A DNA stretch of 64,000 nt from Anaerolineae bacterium (GCA_020433805.1 JAGRBZ010000001.1:1-64000), one strand, 5' to 3'; counted from the stretch's first letter, positions 8,987-18,214 are shown. Notes: a model not told the origin generated them from the letters alone. Made by a program: numbers and translations.

Positions 8987-10639
8987 ATGATAGAAAAAGT
9001 TTTAGCTCTTGACGAAAATGACGATATTACGGCTATTCGCAGTCGAATAGAATATGCGTTACCACGAGTAACGCAGCAGGCTGTCCACAGTGGCAACGGT
9101 ATTGAGCGTGCCAAACTGTTGATTGTGGTACCGCGCAAAAATAAAGCGCTTAATAGCTTGGTTAATATGAAATTGTTGGCCCGCCAATTTCGAAATCGGG
9201 CGATTGAACTTGCCGTGGTAACATCGCATCCCACCATCCGTGATTATGCAAAAGCATCCGGCCTAAAAACGTTCAGCAGTTTGAAGAGTGCTAAACGCGC
9301 CGGCTGGGTAACGGATGAGCACGCCGTCACACCCCCGACAGCAACATTGCCTCCGCCGGCAATCCCGCAAACCGTGACTGAAGCATCGGGTGCTGTCGCC
9401 GGCAGGAAGCGTGTCGAAAAGAAAAAGTTTAAGGTTGTGGAAGGCGAAGGTCAAAAGAATTCAATTTTGCGCATAGCCCAACAGCTTGGACGACTGGTTT
9501 TGATAATTATCCTGGCCGTGTTGCTCGTATTAGGTGCGCTTCTCCTTTTCCCCAAAGCCACTGTAACCGTTACGCCTATTGCCCAGCCGGTCGAAACAGA
9601 ACTCATTGTCAAGGCCGACCCCGAAGTTGAGTCGGTTAATTTTCAGGAACTTACCTTTCCGGCCCGAACGGGGCAGGTAGAATTGGCGCTCTTTGATGAG
9701 ATTGAAACCGTAAAAACCGAGCTTGCCCCTGTCGGGCGAGCGACAGGACGCATCGTTTTTATTAATCGCACCGAAGATAGTTTTTTCGTGCCCATTAGCA
9801 CGACCGTTTCCACTTCTGCCGGAACGCCGGTTGAATTCAGAACGCTGCAAACGATAACGGTTCCGAGCGGCATCGGCTCAACCAGCTCGCCTATAGCGGT
9901 TATTGCTACCGAGCCGGGACCGCAAGGTAATGTGCCGCCAACGCAGATAAATCGCATTGTGGATGGCTCTTTTTCGCTGTTAGCGCGGGTTGTTAATGAA
10001 CAGGCTACCGGCGGCGGCAGTATGGAGCCGGCCCGAATTGTTGAAGAAAACGACAAAGAGCGATTAACAGCCTATCTCCGTCAGCGTATCCAACAAGAAG
10101 GGTTGGAGCAGTTGCAAGCATCGCTAACCGAACAGGAATTTATTCCCCCTGAAACCGTACAGGTTATCGTGCTCGATGTTAAATATCAAGAATTTTCGGG
10201 GGATTTTTCCGATACTTTTGGCGGTGAAATGCAGGCTGTGGTCAGGGCAACTGTAATCGGTGGCTATAACGCCAATCGGCTGGCTTTAGCCGCTTTAGAA
10301 GCCCAAGTTCCGCCCGGATTTGAGCTTGATCTGGATGGATTACAGTTCGGAGCCGGGGAAGTCTTGAACATCGAGGGGCAAACCGCGACCTTCAAAATTT
10401 TTGCTTCAGGCCAGGCGGTTCCTAATATTAGCGACCGTGAAGTCGCTAAAGATATTGTTGGGATGTCAATCGGCGAAGCACAAAACCTTTTAGAGCAACG
10501 CTACCCGCTGGCAACTGTGCCGGGAGTCGATTTACAACCCGATTGGCTGGTTGATTGGTTGGGACGACTACCTTTTTCATCGTTGCGGATAGAGGTCGTT
10601 ATCAATGACGCGGTCACATTTGTGGCCGATGGAGGATAA
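8987..10639 (+). CDS. single-pass membrane protein, baseplate J-like type
   Basis: About 550 residues. The cytoplasmic N-terminal 160 residues start with an alpha/beta region, followed by a proline-rich basic stretch. One membrane helix (around residues 172-192, RLVLIIILAVLLVLGALLLF) leads into a large external part of repeating beta-rich segments (PKATVTVTPIAQPVETELIV onward). Chloroflexota proteins of this shape are often annotated as baseplate J/gp47-like; I recall this from family knowledge and cannot confirm it here. TTG at 8984 is also in frame, but ATG at 8987 is preferable; it lies three bases after the ATPase stop, so translation is probably coupled. A structural or cell-envelope role with the upstream actin-like ATPase is inferred. 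Confidence 0.55.
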   Translation: MIEKVLALDENDDITAIRSRIEYALPRVTQQAVHSGNGIERAKLLIVVPRKNKALNSLVNMKLLARQFRNRAIELAVVTSHPTIRDYAKASGLKTFSSLKSAKRAGWVTDEHAVTPPTATLPPPAIPQTVTEASGAVAGRKRVEKKKFKVVEGEGQKNSILRIAQQLGRLVLIIILAVLLVLGALLLFPKATVTVTPIAQPVETELIVKADPEVESVNFQELTFPARTGQVELALFDEIETVKTELAPVGRATGRIVFINRTEDSFFVPISTTVSTSAGTPVEFRTLQTITVPSGIGSTSSPIAVIATEPGPQGNVPPTQINRIVDGSFSLLARVVNEQATGGGSMEPARIVEENDKERLTAYLRQRIQQEGLEQLQASLTEQEFIPPETVQVIVLDVKYQEFSGDFSDTFGGEMQAVVRATVIGGYNANRLALAALEAQVPPGFELDLDGLQFGAGEVLNIEGQTATFKIFASGQAVPNISDREVAKDIVGMSIGEAQNLLEQRYPLATVPGVDLQPDWLVDWLGRLPFSSLRIEVVINDAVTFVADGG

Positions 10640-10640
10640 T

Positions 10641-11051
10641 GTGCATCTTATGGCTTTGGATATCGGTGAGCGACGCATTGGCATCGCCATCAGTACCAGC
10701 GGTATCTTAGCCAGCCCGCATAGTGTTATTCACCGTACTTCCAAAAAGAAGGATTTCGTGAAGTTACAGCGATTAATCGCCGAGTTAGAGATAGAGCGGT
10801 TGATTGTGGGTTTGCCCTATTCTCTGAGCGGGCACGAGTCGCTCGGTCCCCAAGCCCGCCGGGTTATGCGATATACGGAAGCTTTGGCCGAACATATCAC
10901 CATCCCATACGAATATTTTGATGAAAGCTACTCCACCGTCGATGCCTCAGCCTTACAAGCATCCTCCGGCAGCAAGCGCATACCAATTGATGCCGCTGCT
11001 GCTGCCGTAATTTTACAGAATTATTTGAACGCTGCTGGAAATTCTGAATAA
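10641..11051 (+). CDS. ruvX: putative pre-16S rRNA nuclease / Holliday junction resolvase RuvX (YqgF family)
   Basis: RNase H-fold nuclease implicated in 16S rRNA 5' maturation and formerly in Holliday junction resolution. The N-terminal motif MALDIGERRIGIAIS gives the first catalytic Asp, LIVGLPYSLSG is the central YqgF motif, and FDESYSTVDA carries the second acidic site. I prefer the GTG at 10641 (136 aa), which has GGAGGA a few bases upstream; ATGs at 10629 and 10653 are alternatives, and the open frame reaches back to 10605 inside the previous gene. The start overlaps the previous stop region, so this gene is the likely end of the alaS group. In many bacteria ruvX also sits close to alaS. 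Confidence 0.9.
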   Translation: MHLMALDIGERRIGIAISTSGILASPHSVIHRTSKKKDFVKLQRLIAELEIERLIVGLPYSLSGHESLGPQARRVMRYTEALAEHITIPYEYFDESYSTVDASALQASSGSKRIPIDAAAAAVILQNYLNAAGNSE

Positions 11052-11285
11052 CTAGGCCAAGATTCCTATACGGTTTACACCGAACGCAAAGAAAAGTACT
11101 ATGGCTTATTCTCGATAGAGGTGGTACTGTTATCACAATGCATTAAAATGTTGTAGTAATTGTGACGGTATGATAAACTTAGTCATGAATATTAGACCAC
11201 ATCTATTTAAATCGTCTCGCACTTCGCTTACCCTCCACTATCCAACATAGAAATAATTGACGTCAGTCGTCATATAGGGGATCAC

Positions 11286-11705
11286 ATGAGCAGTTTTCCC
11301 AAGAAAATCGTCGAGATTTACCTGTGCAGCGAACTCGGTTATGAGAAAATAGCAATTGCTACAGCAGCTATTGTGGCCGAAAAAATGGGGTTTTCTCCCG
11401 ATCGAATTGAAGATCTAAAAACGGCTGTAGGTGAGGCCGTGATTAACGCTATAGAGCATGGTAACCAATTGGATGTTGAAACTAAAGTGCTGATCATGCT
11501 CACGGTTGAAGAGCGTTCTTTAGCTTTAAACGTCGTCGATCAAGGTACAAAGCCAATACCGGCCTTGCCGGCTACGGGGAACGTTCCAGAGAATTATCCG
11601 CGAGGCTGGGGTATGTTTTTAATTAAAAACCTGATGGATGAAGTAGAAGTTTCCTCCCTGCCAGGACGTAACGAAATAAAAATGGTTATTCATTTACAGC
11701 ATTAA
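11286..11705 (+). CDS. RsbW/SpoIIAB-like serine kinase or anti-sigma ATPase
   Basis: 139-aa GHKL ATPase of the HATPase_c_2 class. The N-box region reads DLKTAVGEAVINAIEHGNQ, the G1 area is DQGTKP, and a glycine-rich lid-like segment reads RGWGMFLIKNLMDEVEV. Family members bind sigma factors or phosphorylate STAS antagonists. No STAS antagonist or sigma factor gene lies next to it, so its partner is unknown. The ATG follows AGGGGATC with modest spacing. It stands alone between ruvX and the kinase at 12070, and is possibly a stand-alone switch protein of the partner-switching type. Confidence 0.8.
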   Translation: MSSFPKKIVEIYLCSELGYEKIAIATAAIVAEKMGFSPDRIEDLKTAVGEAVINAIEHGNQLDVETKVLIMLTVEERSLALNVVDQGTKPIPALPATGNVPENYPRGWGMFLIKNLMDEVEVSSLPGRNEIKMVIHLQH

Positions 11706-12069
11706 AAGGGTTTATCTCTAGAAATATCGATCTAATCCTTTAAGTTAGTTAACGCGTATTTAAACTTCGTAATAATTTTTGATCAAAAGTTAGAGGGTCA
11801 CTGTACTTTTCATAAATCTAGTAATATAATAGTAAAGATATTTACTTCGGTTTTATCAATTAAATATCTGAGTAATGTTCTCTTTACTGATAAAAGAGAG
11901 AACAATGATAAAAATTACTCCTTTTGACCTTTTACTTAATATCTAGTGCGACAAGAACTCCATTATGAGAACCCGCCATCATTTACATCATACTAGTTGC
12001 TAAGATTACAGAGACGAATACGTGACCTTTTGCGTATTCGTTTTTTGTTCTTTCTTAGGAGAAGGTTTT
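11706..12069. other. long leader region ahead of the GAF kinase, with two hairpins
   Basis: 364-bp non-coding gap. It contains a perfect -10 box TATAAT at 11825-11830 (its -35 is poor), a hairpin formed by GTTCTC (11877-11882) and GAGAAC (11898-11903), a terminator-like hairpin at 12014-12047, and a ribosome site AGGAGAAGG at 12057-12065. If transcription starts near 11837, the 230-base leader would place the terminator inside the leader of the downstream kinase. Confidence 0.4.
12014..12047 (+). terminator. intrinsic terminator or attenuator just upstream of the GAF kinase
   Basis: ACGAATACG (12014-12022) and CGTATTCGT (12033-12041) form a perfect 9-bp stem followed by a run of T (12041-12046). 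It lies only 23 bases before the start codon at 12070 and 308 bases beyond the RsbW-like gene. This position suits an attenuator at least as well as a plain terminator. Confidence 0.65.
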
Positions 12070-14700
12070 ATGGCAACTATTTTACATGTAAGCAGCGATG
12101 AAGAATCTCAACTATTTATTCAGGAAATGTTAGGGCAATACTATAATTTCCTTTCTGCAACGGATAGCCCTAGCGCTGTCCATTATTGCTCGATGATTCA
12201 GCCTGACTTAATCCTGATTGATTTAGATCTGCCTGATGACGATGGGCGTGAATTGACGCTTCGGCTGCAGATGTTTATGCCCAAAACACCTATTCTTAAC
12301 TTTATGACCGAGCAGTCAGCCCAGAACCAACCCACAACACTGGTGGCTAAGTCTGATGAAATATTGTTGAAACCGGTCAGCCCCAATGAACTTTTAGAAA
12401 AAATAAAATCGCTTCTGCCGGGATCAACACGGGGTGTCCGATCTTCCACAAGCCAGTTTACCGATCAAATTTCGGCGCTTAATCAAACTACGAAGCGTCT
12501 CGCTACACTAAATGCGGTAAGCGCCTTGATTGGCACCAGTATCGATCTCGATCATCTCACCGACCAAATTCTGGGGCAGATTCAAAAATCCATCGATTTT
12601 GATAGTGCTACGCTTTTTCTACTTCAAGGGCATCTTCTAGTGGCTGCTGCATCGCGGGGGTTGTCAGAGTATCAACGTGGGATGAACGTTTATCCTAAAA
12701 ATGAGCAAAACTCTGCATGGCGGGTTGTTGATAATAAACTTCCCTTGATCATCAATGATGTTCTTAGTAGTGAATTCTGGGAGTACAGACCCGAGCTTGA
12801 TAAAGTACGCTCCTGGCTTGGTGTTCCTCTGATTTATAAAGACCGGGTAGTTGGAGTTTTAACCCTAGATAAAAATGAAGTGGATGGCTTTGATGAAACA
12901 GACGCTCGCTATGTGTTCACATTAGCTTTTCAAATAGCCATTACGGTTGAGAATGCCCAACTCTTTGAAGAGTGGGAAAGTCAAGCAATGCGCTTGAAGC
13001 TCATTAATGAGGTTGCTCAAGAAATAACCACCATTCTTGACATCGATAATCTATTTGATGCGCTGGCTTGGGCGCTTCATCATCGGATAAGCTATGATCG
13101 CGTAGCCATTTTGGCTATCAAACCGGATCAGCTTTCCCTTGAATTGAAAGCGTATTATGGCGAACAACTGCCTAACCTTAATGCCAGTATTATCGCGCAG
13201 GACATCGAACGGAGTTTGATCGGCCGGGTCATTAAATCTGGTCTGCCTTTACTCATGAACGATGTTTCTCAAGAAGAGTATGCGGTTCCTCTAACCGGTA
13301 GAGATGTACGTTCTGAGCTTATTGTTCCTATTTTTGTCGACAATCGGGTTGAAGCCGTTATTAACATCGATAGCACCGAAACGGACAAATTTGGCGATCA
13401 AGACCTATGGACGCTATCGAGTTTAGCCAGCCAGGCAGCCACGGTTATTGAAAATGCGCGATTATATCATCATGTCGATTCTTACTCCAGTAAACTGGAG
13501 AGAATTGTTGAAGCACGAACGCAACGGCTGCAAGCCATCAAAAAAATCAGCCAGATTGTAAGCCAGGGATTGGATTTGGATGAACTACAGGCGGTTGTCG
13601 GTGAGCGAATTAGTCAGATTTTTACCTCAAAAGGTACTGAAAGTAAAGTTCACGTTACCATTGGATTGCTCAACGGGTCAAAACTGTCTATCAGAACCAT
13701 CTATGACCCGGAGCAGATTGAGCAAATTTTTCGAATGAATGGCGGAAACAAGCTTGATTTTACCTTTAAGCTCGATCCGCAAACGATTGCGGGCAGAGTA
13801 ATTAGCTTGTCCAAACCCACTATTGTTAATGATATAAACTCGCAACACATTTACATCTACGGTTCAGGCGAGGATGGGCGGACTACCAATTCTATGATGA
13901 TCGCGCCGCTTGTGACGGCAGGGAAAACGATTGGAATCATTGTTGTTGAGCAAGAGAAAACAAGGGCTTTTGATGAAAGTGATCTGGAAACCTTAGAAAC
14001 ATTAGCCTTTTTAGTAGCTTCCGCTATTGAGCACGCTCGGCTTCTGCGTAAAACGCGCGAATTGGCTATTGTCGATGAACGAACCCGACTGGCCCGAGAT
14101 ATGCACGATGGAGTTGCTCAAAACTTAGCGTATTTGCTTATTCAAGTTGATCGGTGTCTTAACATGGTCGATGAAGAGAGCAAACTAGGCCGTCAACTCG
14201 ATCAGGTTAGCGTTCTACTTACCCAAAATATTGAAGAAATACGGCGAAATATTTTTGATCTTCGTCCTGTAGAACTTGAGGGAAGATCGCTATTTGAAGT
14301 GTTAGAAAAATTTGTGGCCGACTTTGGGCGTCGGTGGAATTTGGAAACAACATGCTCTATTGTTGGGCAGGTTAAAGAGGTTCCAACGGAAGTAGAAAGC
14401 AGTCTCTACAGAATTTTACAAGAAACACTGGCCAATAGTCGGAAACATGCTCAATGTTCAAAAGTGTCGGTTAGGCTGGCAATTGAAGATAACCAAAATA
14501 TTACACTCGATATAATTGATAACGGGCAAGGGTTTGATTTGGATCGCGTTGATGAAATACGTAATAAAGGAAACGGTAGCAAAGGTTTAGGATTGGTATC
14601 AATGCGAGAACGAGCAGAGAATATAGGCGGTCGTCTTATTGTAGAAACCACTACAGGTAAAGGTACGCGTATACATGCCTGGCTTCCGCTTAGTCTTTAG
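12070..14700 (+). CDS. REC-GAF-GAF-GAF histidine kinase, NarX/HisKA_3 type
   Basis: 876-aa soluble kinase. Domains: degenerate-leaning receiver (residues 1-115, SSDEE acidic patch, Asp51 in LILIDLDLPD, lysine in LLKPVS), GAF1 (about 141-300), GAF2 (311-467), coiled coil, GAF3 (488-660), HisKA_3 with ARDMHDGVAQNLAYLL (His679), and HATPase_c with DNGQGFD and GLGLVSMRERAENIGG. This architecture is typical of NarX/LuxR-pair sensors. The next gene is a NarL-type regulator 47 bp downstream, the likely partner. The open frame extends to a GTG at 12022, but that falls in the terminator stem; the ATG at 12070 has AGGAGAAGG at good spacing. The GAF ligand is unknown. Confidence 0.92.
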   Translation: MATILHVSSDEESQLFIQEMLGQYYNFLSATDSPSAVHYCSMIQPDLILIDLDLPDDDGRELTLRLQMFMPKTPILNFMTEQSAQNQPTTLVAKSDEILLKPVSPNELLEKIKSLLPGSTRGVRSSTSQFTDQISALNQTTKRLATLNAVSALIGTSIDLDHLTDQILGQIQKSIDFDSATLFLLQGHLLVAAASRGLSEYQRGMNVYPKNEQNSAWRVVDNKLPLIINDVLSSEFWEYRPELDKVRSWLGVPLIYKDRVVGVLTLDKNEVDGFDETDARYVFTLAFQIAITVENAQLFEEWESQAMRLKLINEVAQEITTILDIDNLFDALAWALHHRISYDRVAILAIKPDQLSLELKAYYGEQLPNLNASIIAQDIERSLIGRVIKSGLPLLMNDVSQEEYAVPLTGRDVRSELIVPIFVDNRVEAVINIDSTETDKFGDQDLWTLSSLASQAATVIENARLYHHVDSYSSKLERIVEARTQRLQAIKKISQIVSQGLDLDELQAVVGERISQIFTSKGTESKVHVTIGLLNGSKLSIRTIYDPEQIEQIFRMNGGNKLDFTFKLDPQTIAGRVISLSKPTIVNDINSQHIYIYGSGEDGRTTNSMMIAPLVTAGKTIGIIVVEQEKTRAFDESDLETLETLAFLVASAIEHARLLRKTRELAIVDERTRLARDMHDGVAQNLAYLLIQVDRCLNMVDEESKLGRQLDQVSVLLTQNIEEIRRNIFDLRPVELEGRSLFEVLEKFVADFGRRWNLETTCSIVGQVKEVPTEVESSLYRILQETLANSRKHAQCSKVSVRLAIEDNQNITLDIIDNGQGFDLDRVDEIRNKGNGSKGLGLVSMRERAENIGGRLIVETTTGKGTRIHAWLPLSL

Positions 14701-14747
14701 TTCGTGGATGACTCAACACTGTTTGTAAAATGAGGAGTGGTTCAGTT

Positions 14748-15422
14748 ATGAAAAAAATAAAAGTCCTCTTAGCCGATGATCATTCTCTGTTTCGCGAGGG
14801 TGTTCGCTCTTTATTGGAAGATCAAGATGATATTGAGATTGTAGGCGAGGCAGAAGATGGTTTGGAAGTAGTTAAGTTAGTTTCGAAGCTTAACCCCTCT
14901 GTTGTGTTGATGGATATAAATATGCCGGTTATGGATGGGGTAGAGGCCACTCGTGCTATATTGGAAGCAGGTAAGAAAGCAGGAATCATTATCTTAACGA
15001 TGTATCCCCAAGATGAGCATGTCTTTGAGGGGTTAAGAGCCGGAGCGAAAGCCTATTTGCTAAAAGACACGCGTTCTAAAAAGTTGCTTGAGGTTATTCG
15101 TAAGGTTCATCAAGGCGAAGCGGTAATTGATCCGGAAATGACCACCCGTTTGCTTACTGAACTGAAACGTTTGGCCGAAAAGCCGGAGGAAGACGTTCCC
15201 AGAGTTCAAAGCCTGACAGAACAAGAGCGAAAGATTTTGACTTTAGTTGCTAATGGGGCCAGCAACAAAGATATTGCCTCGGAAATTGATTTGTCAGAAA
15301 GAACAATCAAAAATTATTTGTCGGTAATTTTTCAGAAACTACAAGTCAACAACCGAACCGAAGCGGCTATTCGTGCTGTGAAGGATGGCTTAGTAGAACA
15401 GAAAGATGTAAAGGGACTTTAA
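14748..15422 (+). CDS. NarL/FixJ-type response regulator with LuxR HTH
   Basis: 224-aa transcription factor. The receiver has ADDHS, Asp56 in VVLMDINMP, a threonine in IIILTMYPQ and the lysine in YLLKDTRS. A LuxR-type helix-turn-helix follows (LTEQERKILTLVANGASNKD, then SERTIKNYLSVIFQKL). It should bind DNA as a dimer after phosphorylation by the kinase encoded immediately upstream. The ATG at 14730 overlaps the ribosome site ATGAGGAG, so 14748 is the real start. Targets are unknown; the sensor array starting at 16200 is one candidate because of proximity. Confidence 0.92.
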   Translation: MKKIKVLLADDHSLFREGVRSLLEDQDDIEIVGEAEDGLEVVKLVSKLNPSVVLMDINMPVMDGVEATRAILEAGKKAGIIILTMYPQDEHVFEGLRAGAKAYLLKDTRSKKLLEVIRKVHQGEAVIDPEMTTRLLTELKRLAEKPEEDVPRVQSLTEQERKILTLVANGASNKDIASEIDLSERTIKNYLSVIFQKLQVNNRTEAAIRAVKDGLVEQKDVKGL

Positions 15423-15677
15423 GGCTTCATTCTTAAATAAATAAGGAGGAAAGTCTGGCGTATTACAACAGCCATAAAAATAACCTATCTATGATTATAA
15501 AAGTACTTTCGGGCAAAAAAAAAAGTACTTATTGACCTTCAAAAGAGGAATTTTTTCGGTACCTTTGCCTCTATAAATCTAATCCGTCATGATCTATAAT
15601 TTGTTGTATAACTTGATACCGACTCCTGTATCACCTGAAAACTCTATTTGTCAAGAAAAGGATACATAGATAAGGAC

Positions 15678-16109
15678 ATGCATAAGCCCATAAGACTATT
15701 AATTGCCGATAACGATATAAGATTTTTACATAGTTTCAAAACATTTCTCGACAGACAAAAAGATATTAAAGTCATCAATATGGTTAGAGACGGTCACGGT
15801 GCAGTGAAAGCTTGTAAAGATATGATGCCTGATATTACGTTATTAGACTTACATCTTCCTGTTGTAGATAGTGTTAGAGCGGTTCAATCGATTATCGCCC
15901 AGAATGAATTTTCTAAAATTCTGGTCACATCATCCACACCTAACGACCGGTATGCTCTTGAAGCCATTAAAGTGGGAGCATGCGGATTTGTCGAAAAGAA
16001 AGATGGAAACAACTATCAGGAAATTGCCCATGCAATCAACCAAATTGCTATCGGTGATGTTGTTCTTAATTCTACCCTTGCATCTCACATTTTGCGTGAG
16101 TTTTCGTAA
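15678..16109 (+). CDS. single receiver protein, NarL-like but lacking the HTH
   Basis: About 143 residues. The receiver core is recognisable (LLIADNDIRF, ITLLDLHLPVVDS, ILVTSST, FVEKKDG) and ends with GDVVLNSTLASHILREF, the segment that in NarL-family proteins leads to the linker and LuxR domain. The stop follows directly and no HTH is encoded in the next 90 bases in any frame I checked, so this is a NarL-type regulator shortened to its receiver. The acidic pair is written ADND rather than the usual ADDH. The open frame starts at TTG 15648; the ATG at 15678 begins the conserved region. It could compete for phosphate with the regulator at 14748. Confidence 0.75.
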   Translation: MHKPIRLLIADNDIRFLHSFKTFLDRQKDIKVINMVRDGHGAVKACKDMMPDITLLDLHLPVVDSVRAVQSIIAQNEFSKILVTSSTPNDRYALEAIKVGACGFVEKKDGNNYQEIAHAINQIAIGDVVLNSTLASHILREFS

Positions 16110-16199
16110 ATTTAGGGTGCAAGGATATTTTCATAAAAGCTTGACGAAGCTATATTGAATTAAAGAGTTGTTCTTTTCCAACTGAAGGAGTTTTGCTGA

Positions 16200-18188
16200 A
16201 TGGTACCGCTTAAAGAGTTTGCCAATTTTATTACTTTAGATGTGGCAAATTTAGCAGCAATTTATGCTCAATTATTAGCTGATAGTAGTGAAGAATATGG
16301 CTCTATTTCATATAATCAACGCATTGTATTGGCTCGTAGAAATTTAAATGCGGTTGTTGATTGCTGCTTGGCAGAAAGTTCAGTTCCTCTCCTTAAATTT
16401 TTTGATTCTAAAAATAATATAAGCAAGGTCTCCTATCAACCAAATAATACCTCTGTTAAAAGTGCTTTGCACGAAATAGAGTGTTTGGGGCAAACCTTAA
16501 CGCCTGTAGTTACCAGTTTAGAAGCCGGAAAGTTTTTTTGGAAACTGCTAGCTGATGCTCGTACGGTTATTGTAAAATCTCTTGAAACCCCCTTATCTCC
16601 TCAAAATGCTATTTATACGCAAGATACTACTCAGACTAAAGTATCAGAGCCGGACGTGACTGATCTGGCTCTAAAAACTTCTCTGCAGAAAGACGATCGG
16701 CTGTCAATTGCTATCAGTAATGCCGCAATCGGTGTTGTTATTACCGATCCGCACCTGCCTGATAATCCACTTATTTACGTTAATCCCGCTTTCACTCGGA
16801 TTACCGGTTACTCCGCAGAAGAGGCCATCGGTCTAAACTGTCGTTTTTTGCAAGGGCCGGATACCGATGCGTTATCTATTGCTACAATTAGAAAAGCAAT
16901 TAAAAACGAAAAATCCTGTTCAGTTGTTGTGCTCAATTATCGTAAGGATGGAACACCTTTTTGGAATGAAATAACCATTAACCCGGTTTTTGATGAAGAT
17001 AATAAATTAATAAGTTTTATAGGCATCCAGACAGATGTGACGGCCCGGCATCACGCTGAGGATGCCCTGTTAAGACGGGCCTCGGAACTGGAAACTGTAG
17101 CGCAGGTTAGCATTGCTACCTCAACGATTTTAGATGTAGACCAACTTTTGCAAGAGGTGGTTGATTTAACCAAAAAGCGCTTTAACCTCTACCACGTTCA
17201 TATTTATGTTTTTGATGAAAAAGAGGGTGACCTGAATCTCACGGCGGGTGCTGGGGATGTAGGGCGAACTATGATAAAACAAGGTTGGCAAATTCCTATT
17301 GATCGTGAGGATTCGCTTGTAGCACGTGCCGCCCGTAACCGGCAACCCATTATTGTCAATGATGTTAGTAAGGAGCCGGGGTTTTTACCCAACCCCTTAT
17401 TGCCCAATACGCATTCGGAAATGACAGTACCGATGATTGTCGGCGATAAGTTTTTGGGGGTACTGGATGTGCAGTCTGACCAAGTGGGGCGATTTACCAA
17501 AGATATCGCTCAGATAAAAACAACGCTTGCTTCCCAAATTGCTGTGGCCCTACAAAATGCAATTCAATATCAAGAAACGCAAAAAGCCTTGATAGAGATG
17601 GAAAACTCGCAGGATCTGTTACGTACCGTCATTGATGCGACTCCAGACTGGATATTTATTAAAGATCGTGAGCATCGCTATCGACTGGCTAACAAAGGTT
17701 ACTCAGACAGTATCAACATACCAATTGACGAGTTGATCGGTAAGAATGATTTGGAAGTTGGTTTTCCAGAAGATATTGTCAAAGGAAATCCAGAAAAAGG
17801 GATTGTAGGTTTTTGGCCGGACGACGACGAAGTCATGGCTAGCGGGCAGATTAAATTTATCGATGTTGAACCCGCTGAAATAGATGGTAAGCATTTGTAT
17901 CTTAGCACAGTTAAGGCCCCAGTTCGTAACGCCGAGGGCGATATTTGGGGTGTATTAGGCTATGTGCGTGATATTACCGAGCGTGAGCAACTTCTATCTC
18001 AAGTTCAATTTCGTGCCCGTCGCGAACAGACTCTCCGTGAGATTGCCGAAAAGATGCGTACTGCGACGAGCTTGGAAAATCTGGTGAAAGTGACTGCTGA
18101 GGAGTTGGGGCGGAGTTTCTCGGCCGATTATGTCCTGATTGATTTGGATAACGATCCGCCTGGCGAAAACTTGAACCGTGGTAATTGA
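16200..18188 (+). CDS. LOV-GAF-PAS sensor without output domain
   Basis: 662-aa soluble protein and first gene of the array. Residues 1-125 form a helical domain also found in the 20430 gene. A canonical LOV domain follows (about 172-285): GLNCRFLQGPDTD with the flavin-adduct cysteine Cys214, NYRKDGTPFWNE, and the glutamine in FIGIQTDVT. Then come GAF (about 290-460), PAS (475-600) and the C-terminal GAF-stub tail (605-655). No HisKA, GGDEF, EAL or HTH is present. The LOV signature predicts FMN binding and blue-light response. The ATG at 16200 follows GAAGGAG. The next gene begins 27 bp downstream, so co-transcription is likely. How it signals is unknown; partner binding through GAF surfaces is my inference. 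Confidence 0.9.
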   Translation: MVPLKEFANFITLDVANLAAIYAQLLADSSEEYGSISYNQRIVLARRNLNAVVDCCLAESSVPLLKFFDSKNNISKVSYQPNNTSVKSALHEIECLGQTLTPVVTSLEAGKFFWKLLADARTVIVKSLETPLSPQNAIYTQDTTQTKVSEPDVTDLALKTSLQKDDRLSIAISNAAIGVVITDPHLPDNPLIYVNPAFTRITGYSAEEAIGLNCRFLQGPDTDALSIATIRKAIKNEKSCSVVVLNYRKDGTPFWNEITINPVFDEDNKLISFIGIQTDVTARHHAEDALLRRASELETVAQVSIATSTILDVDQLLQEVVDLTKKRFNLYHVHIYVFDEKEGDLNLTAGAGDVGRTMIKQGWQIPIDREDSLVARAARNRQPIIVNDVSKEPGFLPNPLLPNTHSEMTVPMIVGDKFLGVLDVQSDQVGRFTKDIAQIKTTLASQIAVALQNAIQYQETQKALIEMENSQDLLRTVIDATPDWIFIKDREHRYRLANKGYSDSINIPIDELIGKNDLEVGFPEDIVKGNPEKGIVGFWPDDDEVMASGQIKFIDVEPAEIDGKHLYLSTVKAPVRNAEGDIWGVLGYVRDITEREQLLSQVQFRARREQTLREIAEKMRTATSLENLVKVTAEELGRSFSADYVLIDLDNDPPGENLNRGN

Positions 18189-18214
18189 GAATGGGAAATA
18201 GGAGAAGGGTTTAG

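Noticed and set aside
8987-10639. Prophage or phage-tail-like origin from the baseplate J-like call
   Set aside because: No other tail, capsid, integrase or lysis gene is present, and the gene is in a housekeeping group with alaS and ruvX.
12022-12069. Upstream GTG start of the REC-GAF kinase
   Set aside because: The codon lies in the terminator hairpin; the ATG at 12070 has a proper ribosome site and begins the receiver domain.
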